A DNA stretch of 64,000 nt. Source: Polaromonas sp. P2-4 (GTDB lineage Bacteria > Pseudomonadota > Gammaproteobacteria > Burkholderiales > Burkholderiaceae_C). Positions within the stretch are counted from its first letter, which is position 1, and every line of letters begins with the position of its first letter. The stretch spans positions 5,510,001-5,574,000 of the forward strand of contig CP087965.1 of the NCBI GenBank assembly GCA_024703855.1, written 5' to 3'. A program made the position numbers and the translations under genes. This document shows positions 28,888-38,596 of the stretch, piece by piece. The notes under the pieces are model-generated. The model did not search any database. It saw only the letters and a list, made by a program, of their open reading frames with translations, and was not told the origin of the DNA.

Positions 28888-30516
28888 ATGCTGGGTTTAA
28901 TGCAAAACCAACCGCTGCTGATCTCGTCGCTGATCGAGTTCGCAGAGCGACACCACGGCGATGCCGAAATCGTGTCGCGCCGCGTTGAAGGTGACCTTCA
29001 TCGCTACACCTACCGCGAGGTGGCGGGCCGCGCCCGCCAGGTGGCCGGTGCGCTGGACAGCATGAAGCTGCAGTTCAGCGACCGTGTCGCCACGCTGGCC
29101 TGGAACGGCTACCGGCATCTGGAGCTGTATTTCGGCGTCAGCGGTTCAGGCCGTGTGCTGCACACGCTCAACCCGCGCCTGCACCCCGAGCAGATTGCCT
29201 GGATTGCGAACCACGCTGAAGACCAGGTGCTGTGCTTTGACATGAGCTTTTTGCCTATCGTCAAGGCGATCCACGGCAACTGCAGCACCATCAAGCAGTA
29301 TGTCGCCTTGTGTGACGCCGACAAGCTGCCGGCCGACAGCGGCATTCCAAACCTGGTGAGCTACGAGGCCTGGATCGCCGCGCAGTCCAGCGACTACGCC
29401 TGGCCGAGCTTTGACGAGAACTCGGCTTCGAGCATGTGCTACACCAGCGGCACCACAGGCAACCCCAAGGCCGCGCTGTACAGCCACCGCTCGACCATAC
29501 TGCACGCTTATGCGGCGGCACTGCCCGATGTGATGTGCCTGAGCGCGCGCGATTCCATCCTGCCCGTGGTGCCGATGTTCCACGTCAATGCCTGGGGCAT
29601 TCCGTATTCGGCCGCGCTGACCGGCGCCAAGCTGGTGTTTCCCGGTCCTGGCCTGGACGGCAAATCCGTCTACGAATTGATCGAAGCCGAGAAGGTGACT
29701 TACGCCGCTGGCGTGCCCACCGTCTGGCAGATGATGCTGGGCCACATGAAACCGGCTGGCCTGAAATTTTCAACGCTCAAGCGCACCGTCATCGGCGGCT
29801 CGGCCTGTCCACCCACGATGATTCATGCCTTCCAGGAAGACTACGGTGTCGAGGTGCTGCACGCCTGGGGTATGACGGAAATGTCGCCGCTGGGAACCTT
29901 GTGCACGCTGAAGAACAAACACCTGTCGATGTCCAAAGAAGAGCAGATGAAGATACGCCTGAAGCAGGGCCGGGCCATCTACGGTGTGGACATGAAGATC
30001 GTCGGCGAGGATGGCAAGGAAATCGTCTGGGACGGCAAGGCCTACGGTGACCTGTATGTCAAAGGCCCATGGATCGTCGCCGAATATTTCAAGGGCGAGG
30101 GCGGAGACCCCTTGGTTGACGGCTGGTTTCCCACCGGCGATGTGGCCACGATAGACCCCGACGGCTACATGCAAATTACCGACCGCAGCAAGGACGTGAT
30201 CAAGTCCGGCGGCGAGTGGATCAGTTCCATCGACATCGAAAACATCGCAGTGGCGCACCCGGCCGTCGCCATGGCGGCCTGCATCGGTGTCAGGCATCCC
30301 AAATGGGACGAGCGGCCCATCATTGTTGTGGTGAAAAAACCGGGTGCCGAGGTCACGCGTGAGGAGCTGATCAAGTTCTACGAAGGCAAGACGGCCAAAT
30401 GGCAGATTCCCGATGATGTGGTGTTTGTCGATGCCATCCCGATGGGCGCCACCGGCAAAATTCTCAAAACGCGGCTGCGGGAGATGTTGAAGGACTACAC
30501 GCTGCCTTCTGCCTGA
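28888..30516 (+). CDS. AMP-forming acyl-CoA synthetase (fatty-acid/aryl-acid CoA ligase)
   Basis: Activates a carboxylic acid to its CoA thioester with ATP. Motifs are intact: P-loop-like YTSGTTGNPKAALYSHRS, VPMFHVNAWGIPY, HAWGMTEMSPLGT, DGWFPTGDVATIDPDGY, ITDRSKDVIKSGGEWIS and the C-terminal catalytic Lys in PMGATGKILKTRL. ATG 28888 is preferred because AAGGAG lies 5 bases upstream; an in-frame ATG also exists at 28870. About 542 residues. It resembles medium/long-chain FadD-like enzymes but the chain length is not readable. Its place between two binding proteins suggests it activates the imported acid. Confidence 0.9.
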   Translation: MLGLMQNQPLLISSLIEFAERHHGDAEIVSRRVEGDLHRYTYREVAGRARQVAGALDSMKLQFSDRVATLAWNGYRHLELYFGVSGSGRVLHTLNPRLHPEQIAWIANHAEDQVLCFDMSFLPIVKAIHGNCSTIKQYVALCDADKLPADSGIPNLVSYEAWIAAQSSDYAWPSFDENSASSMCYTSGTTGNPKAALYSHRSTILHAYAAALPDVMCLSARDSILPVVPMFHVNAWGIPYSAALTGAKLVFPGPGLDGKSVYELIEAEKVTYAAGVPTVWQMMLGHMKPAGLKFSTLKRTVIGGSACPPTMIHAFQEDYGVEVLHAWGMTEMSPLGTLCTLKNKHLSMSKEEQMKIRLKQGRAIYGVDMKIVGEDGKEIVWDGKAYGDLYVKGPWIVAEYFKGEGGDPLVDGWFPTGDVATIDPDGYMQITDRSKDVIKSGGEWISSIDIENIAVAHPAVAMAACIGVRHPKWDERPIIVVVKKPGAEVTREELIKFYEGKTAKWQIPDDVVFVDAIPMGATGKILKTRLREMLKDYTLPSA

Positions 30517-30550
30517 TTGGACAGACACTTGGCGGCTGCAATTTTCCGCA

Positions 30551-30636
30551 GGGCCGCCCCAAGGAAAGTTAGCCCCTTTCGTGGTGAAAGGGGCAGCGTA
30601 CTGCTCGAAGGCTCGCGCAGCGACAAGCGTGGGGGC
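30551..30636 (+). repeat. Family A repeat after the acyl-CoA synthetase
   Basis: Starts GGGCCGCCCCAAGGAAAGTT, has the internal palindrome AGCCCCTTTC..GAAAGGGGCAG and ends GCGACAAGCGTGGGGGC. It lies in the 234-base gap before binding protein 2. The internal stem carries compensatory changes relative to other copies (CCCCTTTC paired with GAAAGGGG), evidence for conserved pairing. Confidence 0.75.
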
Positions 30637-30750
30637 AATCAACCTGTCACATGGGCGATAGAAAGGGGCCTCGCTTAGGGGCTATCCCTGATCGCTGCAC
30701 TGCACAAAACTTGTACTCTTAATTAGTTCTTGATTCCTAAGGAGACCTTC

Positions 30751-32113
30751 ATGCAATTTCCAATGAAACACCTCGCTATCGCCGCTATTTTTGCTTGCGC
30801 TGGCACCACTTTTGCGCAGCAGGCTGCACCCGCCAAACCGGCTGCACCTGCGGCCAAAGCAGCGCCCGCGCCGGACAAGCCGGCGGCTGCAGCGGCAGCC
30901 AAACCAGCGGCTGCGCCTGCGATGGTCGCCGGCGTGCTCAATGGGGAAACCGTCAAGATCGCCTTCATCGACCCGCTGTCGGGCCCGTTCGCCAACGTCG
31001 GCCAGAACCAGCTCAAGAGCTGGCAGTTCGTGACCGAGCGTCTCAGCGGCGCGAAAAACCCGGCAGGTGTGAAATTCGAGGTAGTCGGCTTCGACAACAA
31101 GGGCTCACCGCAGGAAAGTCTGAACTCGCTCAAGGCAGCGATCGACCAGGGCTTTCGTTATGTCACACAAGGCAACGGCTCTGGCGCCGCATTGGCGATC
31201 TCCGACGCAGTCGCCAAGCACAACGAACGCAATCCTGGCAAGGAAGTCATTTACCTGAACTACGCTGCGGTCGATCCGGCGCTCACCAATGAAAAGTGCG
31301 ACTACTGGCACTTCCGCCTGGACGCTGACACCAGCATGAAGATGGAGGCCTTGACCTCGTTCATGAAGGACCAGCCCAAAGTCAGCAAGGTCTACCTGCT
31401 CAACCAGAACTACTCGCACGGCCAGCAGGTCGCCAAGTTCTTCAAGGAAGGCATTGCGCGCAAGCGTCCTGACGTGAAGATCGTCGGTGAAGACCTGCAC
31501 CCGATCGGCCAGGTCAAGGACTTCGCGCCTTACGTCGCCAAGATCAAGCAGTCGGGTGCCGACACCATCGTCACCGGCAACTGGGGCGCCGACCTGACGC
31601 TGCTCGTCAAGGCGCTGAACGACGCTGGCCTCAAGCTGCCGATGTACACCTACTATGCAGGCGTCACCCGGAACACCGACCGCGCTGGCCGCGGGCGGCG
31701 ACAGCGAGGTCTATGTGATTTCGTACGGCCATTCGAACCACACCGGCGAACTCGGCGCCATGGCTGCTGACTTCAAGAAGAAATTCAACGACGATTACTA
31801 CACCATGGCGACACTCAACGGCACCCTGCTGCTGGGAGAGGCCATGGCCAAGGCCAAGTCGAGCAACCCTGTGGCGGTGGCCAAGGCGCTGGAAGGCCTG
31901 AGCGTCAAGAGTTTTGCCGGGGACGCCATGATGCGCGGCAGCGACCATCAGTTGCAACAGTCCATGTTTGTCACCAAGTGGCAGAAGGCGGACAAGAAAT
32001 ACCCGTACAGCGTGGAGAACACTGGCTACACCTTCGTGCCGATCAAGCAGATGGACCCGTACGTGGCCAGCACGCCGACCAGCTGCCAGATGAAACGGCC
32101 TTCCGCCGGCTGA
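30751..32113 (+). CDS. LivK-type periplasmic binding protein 2 with Ala/Pro linker, one frameshift
   Basis: Second HAAT-type binding protein. ATG 30751 follows AAGGAG. A signal peptide (LAIAAIFACAGTTFAQ) is followed by an unusual ~35-residue Ala/Pro/Lys linker before VLNGETVKIAFIDPLSGPFA. The body has FEVVGFDNKGSPQESLNSLK, YRYVTQGNGSG-like residues, VYLLNQNYSHGQQVAKFFKE and GADTIVTGNWGADLTLLVKA. The frame shifts near 31670 and continues GDSEVYVISYGHSNHTGELG to PTSCQMKRPSAG. Repaired length about 453. It directly precedes livHMGF and is probably that permease's main receptor. Confidence 0.85.
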
Positions 32114-32191
32114 AACTGACAATGCAATAGTGCCGGGATAGCCATGGCTGTCCCGGCAATTTTTTGAGCGCCTCGTGTCCGTTCCGCCGAC

Positions 32192-32257
32192 GGGCCGCCC
32201 CTAGGAGGAACAGCCCCCTCGGGGGCAGCACAGTAGGCGAAGCGACAAGCGTGGGGG
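32192..32257 (+). repeat. Family A repeat before livH
   Basis: Starts GGGCCGCCCCTAGGAGGAAC, has AGCCCCCTCGGGGGCAG and ends GCGACAAGCGTGGGGGC. It lies between binding protein 2 and livH, 53 bases before the livH start. Confidence 0.75.
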
Positions 32258-32310
32258 CTTTCTCCCGCTTGCATCTCTGACCACCTCGATTCCCACCAAA
32301 CAGGTACCGC

Positions 32311-33258
32311 ATGGAGTTTTTCACCATTTCTCTGTTAAACGGGCTCAGCTATGGGCTGCTGCTGTTCATGCTGAGTTCCGGCCTCACGCTGATTTTCAGC
32401 ATGATGGGCGTGCTCAATTTCGCGCACGCCAGTTTCTACATGCTGGGCGCCTATTTGGCCTTCAGCACGACCGAGCTGATCGGCTTCTGGCCGGCGCTGC
32501 TCGTTGCGCCCTTGCTGGTGGGTTTGCTGGGCGCGGGCTTCGAAAAGTACTGCCTGCGCCGCGTTCACAAGTTCGGCCATGTGCCCGAACTGTTAATCAC
32601 CTTTGGCCTGAGCTACATCATCGTTGAGCTGGTGCAACTGGTCTGGGGCCGCAGCTCGGTGGACTACCGCGTGCCCGCGGTGCTCGATGGCCCGCTGTTC
32701 ACGCTGTTCGGCACGCAGTTTCCGATGTACCGCGGTTTCATGATGCTGGTGGCCGTGTTCATGCTGATCGTGATCTGGCTGCTGCTCACGCGCACCCGCA
32801 TCGGGCTGGTGATCCAGGCCGCGCTGACGCACCCGGAAACAGTGGAAGCATTGGGCCACAACGTGCCGCGGGTCTTCATGCTGGTGTTCGGTGGCGGTGC
32901 GGCGCTGGCCGGACTGGCCGGGGTGATTGGCGGTAATGCCTTTGTGACCGAACCGGGCATGGCGGCCACCGTGGGCTCGGTTATCTTCGTGGTGGTGGTG
33001 GTCGGGGGCATGGGCTCACTGCCGGGCGCCTTTGTCGCTTCATTGCTGATTGGCGTGATCCAGACCTTCGCGGTGGGGATTGACTTCTCGCTGCTCGGCG
33101 CTGCCTCGGTGGCCGGTGTGGACGTCACGCCGCAGACCTTTGGCTACGCACTGTGGAAACTTAAAATCAGCCAGATCGCACCGATCATGCCCTACCTGTT
33201 CCTGGTGCTGATCCTGATCTTCCGGCCCAAGGGTCTCATGGGCACAAGGGAGGGATGA
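32311..33258 (+). CDS. livH: Branched-chain amino acid/amide-type ABC permease LivH
   Basis: Intact 315-residue inner-membrane permease with 8-9 hydrophobic helices. It shows the LivH features GLSYGLLLFMLSSGLTLIFS, MMGVLNFAHASFYMLGAYLA and GLVIQAALTHPETVEALGHN, the conserved coupling loop region, then VVVGGMGSLPGAFVASLLIG. Its stop overlaps the first livM ATG (ATGA at 33255-33258), so the two are translationally coupled. The substrate class cannot be read from the permease. Confidence 0.9.
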   Translation: MEFFTISLLNGLSYGLLLFMLSSGLTLIFSMMGVLNFAHASFYMLGAYLAFSTTELIGFWPALLVAPLLVGLLGAGFEKYCLRRVHKFGHVPELLITFGLSYIIVELVQLVWGRSSVDYRVPAVLDGPLFTLFGTQFPMYRGFMMLVAVFMLIVIWLLLTRTRIGLVIQAALTHPETVEALGHNVPRVFMLVFGGGAALAGLAGVIGGNAFVTEPGMAATVGSVIFVVVVVGGMGSLPGAFVASLLIGVIQTFAVGIDFSLLGAASVAGVDVTPQTFGYALWKLKISQIAPIMPYLFLVLILIFRPKGLMGTREG

Positions 33259-34799
33259 ACATGAGCGCCGTACAGAACCACATCAAGCAAGCTCGCGCCC
33301 CCTTGGGAGGCAATGCCGCCGCGATGGCGGCAAACGTGGGGGCCGCAGAACGCAGCGCCGGGCCGCCCCAAGCAAGTTCAGTCCCGGAGGGGCTGACGTC
33401 CGCGGCTCCAAGCCTGCCTGCGCAGGCTTGGACGGACGGAAGAGCCGCTGCGTCTCGCAGCGGCACGTCCAGCGCATTACACGAAGTGAAAAGCGTGGGG
33501 GCACTAGTGACAAGCAACTACTACCAATTCAAACCTTTCAATCTCGGCCGCTGGATCGTCTGGGGCCTGTTTGCATTGCTGCTGATCGTGTCGCCCCTGC
33601 TATTCACCAGCAGCCTGAGCCACACCATGCTGTCGCAAATGGGCGTCGCGATCATCGTCTGCCTGAGCTACAACATGTTGCTGGGGCAGGGCGGCATGCT
33701 CAGCTTCGGCCACGCGGTTTATTCAGGCCTGGGCTCCTTCCTCGCGATTCACGCGCTCAACCTGATCGTCAAGGGCCACTGGCCCATCCCGGTCAGCCTG
33801 GTGCCTATCGTGGGCGGCTTGGCAGCGGCGCTGTTTGCGGTCTTGCTGGGTTACGTGACCACCAAGAAAGCGTCGACGACCTTCGCGATGATCACCTTGG
33901 GCATCGGCGAACTGGTGGCGGCCATGTCGCTGATGTTTCCGGAATTTTTTGGCGGCGAAGGCGGCATCAGCAGCAACCGGGTGACCGGCAGCGCGCCACT
34001 GGGGATTACCTTCGGCCCGCAGATCCAGCTGTATTACCTGATTGCGTTCTACACCTTTGTCTGCACGGGGCTGATGTTCGCGTTCACGCGCACACCCTTG
34101 GGCCGCATGCTCAACGCGGTGCGTGACAACCCCGAGCGGGTGGCGTTCGTCGGCTACGACACGCAGAAAGTGCGTTACATCGCCTTCATCATCGCGGGCT
34201 TCTTTGCCGGCATTTCCGGTGGGCTTGCAGCGCTCAATTTCGAGATCGTGACGTCCGAAGTGGTCGGGGCGGCGCGCTCCGGGGCCTACCTGCTGTTTGT
34301 TTTCCTCGGTGGCGCCACCTTCTTCTTCGGCCCCATCATCGGCGCCATTCTGATGGTGCTGGCTTTTGTGCTGTTGGCTGAATTCACCCAGGCCTGGTTG
34401 CTGTACCTTGGTTTGATCTTCCTGTTCATGGTGATGTATGCACCCGGCGGGATTGCCAGCCTGATCATGATGAACCTGCGGGTGGCCACCTTTGGCAAAC
34501 TCAAGCAGCTCTGGGTCAGCTACCTGGCGTTGGCCGTCACGGCGTTGATTGTGCTCATAGGCGCAGCCGCCATGATCGAGATGACCTACCACTTGCAACT
34601 CAATGCGGCGCTCGGTGACGAACTGCGCTTCATGGGCGCCACGCTCAATGCCAAGGGCTTGAACAGCTGGTTTGGCGCAGGCTTGGTGATGCTGACCGGA
34701 CTGGGCCTGTTCGAGGTATCGCGCCGCCAGTTCGTGAAGGAGTGGGGCGAGATCCAGGAATATATCGAGAAAGAAATCAAGCGGAGGGAGTTGCTGTGA
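33255..34799 (+). CDS. livM: ABC permease LivM with repeat-encoded N-terminal extension
   Basis: The permease proper begins near TSNYYQFKPFNLGRWIVWG (33510 on) and has FGHAVYSGLGSFLAIHALN, LNAVRDNPERVAFVGYDTQK (coupling loop) and AARSGAYLLFVFLGGATFFF. Upstream, the frame is open back to ATG 33255, which overlaps livH. About 70 of the first 84 codons are family A repeat sequence (33296-33506). Either the long N-terminal tail is translated from 33255, or translation starts at GTG 33507, eight bases after the repeat's GGGGG. The ATGA overlap favours 33255. Total 514 residues against about 350-430 for typical LivM. Confidence 0.87.
   Translation: MNMSAVQNHIKQARAPLGGNAAAMAANVGAAERSAGPPQASSVPEGLTSAAPSLPAQAWTDGRAAASRSGTSSALHEVKSVGALVTSNYYQFKPFNLGRWIVWGLFALLLIVSPLLFTSSLSHTMLSQMGVAIIVCLSYNMLLGQGGMLSFGHAVYSGLGSFLAIHALNLIVKGHWPIPVSLVPIVGGLAAALFAVLLGYVTTKKASTTFAMITLGIGELVAAMSLMFPEFFGGEGGISSNRVTGSAPLGITFGPQIQLYYLIAFYTFVCTGLMFAFTRTPLGRMLNAVRDNPERVAFVGYDTQKVRYIAFIIAGFFAGISGGLAALNFEIVTSEVVGAARSGAYLLFVFLGGATFFFGPIIGAILMVLAFVLLAEFTQAWLLYLGLIFLFMVMYAPGGIASLIMMNLRVATFGKLKQLWVSYLALAVTALIVLIGAAAMIEMTYHLQLNAALGDELRFMGATLNAKGLNSWFGAGLVMLTGLGLFEVSRRQFVKEWGEIQEYIEKEIKRRELL
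33296..33506 (+). repeat. Two adjacent family A repeats fused to the livM reading frame
   Basis: A partial copy at about 33296-33343 ends AAACGTGGGGGC. A fuller copy runs from GGGCCGCCCCAAGCAAGTTC at 33359 to AAGCGTGGGGGC ending 33502. The second has an inserted segment with its own palindromes (CCAAGCCTGCCTGCGCAGGC, then TTGG; and GCCGCTGCGTCTCGCAGCGGC-type stem). The whole is open in the livM frame with no stop codon. Confidence 0.65.
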
Positions 34800-35576
34800 A
34801 TTCATCCCCCACCTTCGCGCTTGAACTCAAGAATCTGCGCAAGAGTTTTGGCAAGACCGAAATCATCCGCGGAGTGCACCTGGCCGTGAATGCCGGCGAG
34901 CGGATCGGCATCATCGGTCCCAACGGCGCCGGTAAATCGACCTTGTTCAACCTCATCAGCGGGCGTTTTGAGCCCAGCAGCGGCGAGGTGCTGCTCAATG
35001 GGCATCGCATCGACGGCAAAAAACCGTTCGAGATCAATCGCCTGGGCCTGTCGCGCAGCTTCCAGATCACCAACATCTTCCCCAAGCTCAGTGTGTTCGA
35101 AAACCTGCGCTGCGGTGTGCTCTGGAGTCTGGGCTACAAGTACAGCTTTTGGAAGTTTCTGGCCAACCTGGACGATGCCAACGAACGGGCCGAGGAGTTG
35201 ATGCAAATGATCAAGCTCGACAAGAAGCGTGATGTGCTGGCGATCAATCTGACCTACGCCGAACAGCGCGCTGGAAATCGGCATCACCATCGTGGGCGGT
35301 GCCGGCGTTATTTTGCTGGACGAGCCCACCGCCGGCATGAGCAGGTCGGAAACCAAGCGCTTCATCAGCCTGATCAAGGAAGTCACCGTGGGCAAGACCC
35401 TGCTGACCGTGGAGCATGACATGGGCGTGGTGTTCGGCCTGGCTGACAAGATTGCGGTGGTGGTGTACGGCGAGGTCATCGCCTTCGATGTGCCTGACGC
35501 GGTACGCGCCAACCAGCGCGTGCAGGAGGCTTACCTCGGATCTTCAGTGGCCGACCAGCAGGCAGGAGGGCATTGA
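34796..35576 (+). CDS. livG: ABC transporter ATPase LivG, one frameshift
   Basis: ATPase subunit of the importer. The start GTG 34796 overlaps the livM stop (GTGA). Walker A is IIGPNGAGKSTLFNLISG. The signature region reads LTYAEQR-ALEIG, with the frame break near 35270 between R and A. Walker B follows as VILLDEPTAGMSRSETKRF, then LLTVEHDMGVVFGLADKIAV. Repaired length about 260. The signature (LTYAEQ for LSYGEQ) and MSRSE after Walker B mark an atypical LivG subgroup. Confidence 0.88.
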
Positions 35577-35578
35577 CT

Positions 35579-36274
35579 ATGTTGAAAATCGAAAACCTCC
35601 ACGCCTTCTACGGCAAGAGCCATGTACTGCATGGCGTGCACTTCGAGGTGAACCCCGGCGAAATCGTCGCCCTGCTGGGGCGCAATGGCTCGGGCCGCTC
35701 GACCACGGCCAAGGCCATCATGGGCATGGTGGACTGCCAGGGTTCGCTGCACTGGAAGGGCCAGGAGATCATGGGCAAAAAAGCCTATGAAATCGCCCAT
35801 TTGGGGCTGGGCTACGTGCCCGAGAACCGCGATATCTTCCCCAAGCTCACGGTGCACCAGAACCTGCTGCTCGGCCAGAAAGGTTCGGGCAAAGGCAGCC
35901 GCTGGTCGTTCGACGACATGTACCAGATGTTCCCGCGCCTGAAGGAACGCCAGCACACCGAAGCCGGCGTGCTTTCAGGCGGTGAGCAGCAAATGCTCAC
36001 GCTGTGCCGCACGCTGATGGGCGACCCCGACTTGATCATCATTGACGAGCCAACCGAAGGCCTGGCGCCAAAAATTGTGGAACTGGTAGGGCAGTACCTG
36101 CAAACGCTGAAGGCCAAAGGCATTTCCGTGCTGCTGATTGAGCAGAAGCTGACCATTGCCATGGCCATTTCTGACCGGGCGCTGGTGATGGGGCATGGCA
36201 GCATCGTGTTTCAGGGCACACCCGACAGTCTGCGGGCCGATGCTTACACGCGAAAAGAGTGGCTCGAGGTGTAA
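35579..36274 (+). CDS. livF: ABC transporter ATPase LivF with Arg in place of the Walker A lysine
   Basis: Intact 231-residue partner of LivG, two bases after its stop. It contains ALLGRNGSGRSTTAKAIMG (Walker A with R where K is standard), LGLGYVPENRDIFPKLTVHQ, LSGGEQQMLTLCRTLMGDPD and IIIDEPTEGLAPKIV. The ORF could start 6 bases earlier at TTG, but ATG 35579 is more natural. The K-to-R change is in a well-read, frame-consistent region, so it is probably real. It may be a subgroup trait paired with the atypical LivG. Confidence 0.88.
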   Translation: MLKIENLHAFYGKSHVLHGVHFEVNPGEIVALLGRNGSGRSTTAKAIMGMVDCQGSLHWKGQEIMGKKAYEIAHLGLGYVPENRDIFPKLTVHQNLLLGQKGSGKGSRWSFDDMYQMFPRLKERQHTEAGVLSGGEQQMLTLCRTLMGDPDLIIIDEPTEGLAPKIVELVGQYLQTLKAKGISVLLIEQKLTIAMAISDRALVMGHGSIVFQGTPDSLRADAYTRKEWLEV

Positions 36275-36320
36275 AAGGCGTGGGCTTGTCACCGCTGGGA
36301 CAAATAGGCTCACATTGCAC

Positions 36321-36348
36321 TTGTGCCGTCATCAAGACTCTCTACAAT
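36321..36348 (+). promoter_or_regulatory. Candidate sigma-70 promoter for the beta-oxidation cluster
   Basis: TTGTGC (36321-36326) and TACAAT (36343-36348) with a 16-base spacer form a plausible -35/-10 pair about 105 bases before the FadJ-like start. Downstream GAACGGTCGTAC is a near palindrome that could be a TetR-type operator, as often seen before fatty-acid genes; this is inference. Confidence 0.4.
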
Positions 36349-36454
36349 AAGAAAAGAACGGTCGTACTATTTTGCCGGAAGGTGCACCTTGTGCATCCAG
36401 GGCCGAGGCAACTGAAACTTCAAAAACTGAACCTTCAAGGAAAGAGACACCTCA

Positions 36455-38552
36455 ATGACAACCCATTACGAAGTCCACGGCACGGTAGCAGTCATCACCC
36501 TGAGCAATCCGCCTGTCAATGGCCTGGGTCACGCCACCCGCTTAAGCCTGACCGACAACCTGCAAAAAGCCAACGCTGACGCAGCCGTTAAATCCATCGT
36601 GATTACCGGCGCGGGCAAGGCTTTTTCAGGCGGAGCCGACATCAAGGAATTTGGCACGCCCAAAGCGTTGTCTGAGCCCAATTTGCATAGCGTGATCAGC
36701 ACCCTTGAAAACTCCGCCAAGCCCGTGGTGGCAGCCATTCACTCGGTGTGCATGGGCGGCGGCCTGGAACTGGCACTGGGCTGTCACTACCGCATTGCGG
36801 CACCCGGCTGCAGTGTGGCGCTGCCCGAAGTCAAGCTCGGTTTGCTGCCTGGCGCGGGCGGCACCCAGCGTCTGCCGCGTGCGGTGGGGGTTGAGCCGGC
36901 GCTGAACATGATCGTCAGTGGTGAGCCCGTCAAGAGCGAACTGCTGGCCATGATTCCCGGTCAAAAGCTGTTTGACAAGATGGCAAGTTCCGCCGAGTCG
37001 CTGGCCGAAGAGGCATTGGCATTGGCCCAGTCCATAACCGACACCCGTCCGCTGCCGCTGGTACGCAACCTGCCTTGCAAGCACCGCAACGGTGATGCTT
37101 ATTTTCAGTTTGCCCGCAACATGGTCAAGGGCATGTCCAAAACTTCCCCGCACCACTCAAGTGTGTGGATGCCGTGGAAGCCGCAACCAAGCGCAAATTT
37201 GAAGACGGCCTGCTGTTTGAGCGTGAGCTCTTCATCAACCTGATGTGGACGACCGAAAGCCGCGCGCTGCGCCATATTTTCATGGCCGAGCGGGCCGCCT
37301 CCAAGATTCCGGACGTGCCAGAAGACACGCCAAAGCGCGAGATCAAATCCGTTGCGGTTATCGGAGCTGGCACCATGGGCGGCGGCATTTCCATGAACTT
37401 CCTGAACGCCGGCATTCCCGTCAAGATGTTGGAGACGAAGCAGGAAGCGCTGGACCGGGGCATTGCCACCATTCAAAAAAACTACGAAGCCCAGGTCAAA
37501 AAGGCAAGCTCAAGCAGGACAAATACGAGCAGCGCATGAGCCTGCTCAGCACCACGCTGAGCTATGACGACCTGAAAGACGCCGACATGGTGATTGAGGC
37601 TGTGTTTGAAGAAATGGGCGTCAAGGAAAAAGTATTCACGGAACTCGACCGTGTCATGAAGCCGGGGGCGATTCTGGCGTCCAACACGTCCACCCTGGAC
37701 ATGAACAAGATTGCCGCATTCACCAAGCGGCCGCAAGATGTGATTGGCACCCACTTTTTCAGCCCTGCCAACATCATGAAGCTGCTTGAAGTGGTGCGCG
37801 GCGAAAAAACCGCAAAAGATGTACTGGCCACCGTGATGGCGCTGGGCAAGAAAATCCGCAAGACGTCAGTGGTCTCCGGCGTGTGCGATGGCTTTATTGG
37901 CAACCGCATGATTGAGCAGTACGGCCGTCAAGGCGGTTTCCTGCTGGACGAAGGCTGCACACCTGCGCAGGTGGACAAAGCCATTGAGAAGTTTGGTTTT
38001 GCCATGGGTCCCTTCCGCATGGGCGACCTGGCTGGCAACGACATTGGCTGGGCGATTCGCAAGCGCCGCTACCAGGAAAAGCCAGACATGAAATACAGCA
38101 AGACTGCCGATTTGCTGTGCGAAAAAGGACGCTTTGGTCAAAAAACCGGCGCGGGCTGGTACGACTACGTGCCGGGCAAGCGCGATGCCATTCCCAATGC
38201 CGAAGTGGTGCAGATGATTGAAGCGCACCGTGCGTCGCTGGGCATCACGCCGCGCAAGATTTCTGACGAGGAAATCGTTCAGCGCCTGGTCTACTCGCTG
38301 GTTAATGAAGCCGCCCACATTCTGGAAGAGGGCATAGCTTCGAAGGCCAGCGACATCGACATGGTCTACCTCATGGGCTACGGCTTCCCCGTCTACCGCG
38401 GCGGCCCCATGCTGTACGCCGACCAGGTGGGCCTTTTCAACGTGGTGCAGAGCATGAACCGCTTTGCGCAGAATCCGCTGGACGATGCCAGCTTCTGGAA
38501 ACCCGCTCCGCTGCTGGCCCGGCTCGCAGCCGAAGGCAAGACCTTCAACTGA
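36455..38552 (+). CDS. Bifunctional enoyl-CoA hydratase/3-hydroxyacyl-CoA dehydrogenase (FadJ/FadB-like), two frameshifts
   Basis: Catalyses the hydration and NAD-dependent oxidation steps of beta-oxidation. The N-terminal crotonase domain has ITGAGKAFSGGADIKEFGTP, HSVCMGGGLELALGCHYRIA and LPEVKLGLLPGAGGTQRLPR with the oxyanion-hole and Glu residues. The dehydrogenase domain has the Rossmann motif SVAVIGAGTMGGGISMNFLN, ILASNTSTLDMNKIAAFTKR, IGTHFFSPANIMKLLEVVRG and a C-terminal repeat ending FPVYRGGPMLYADQVGL. Frames break near 37140 and 37505. Repaired length about 699. Followed by a thiolase 44 bases on. Confidence 0.9.
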
Positions 38553-38596
38553 TTCGCCGATCAAGACACAAGCAAACCTAAATTCCGGAGATTCCC

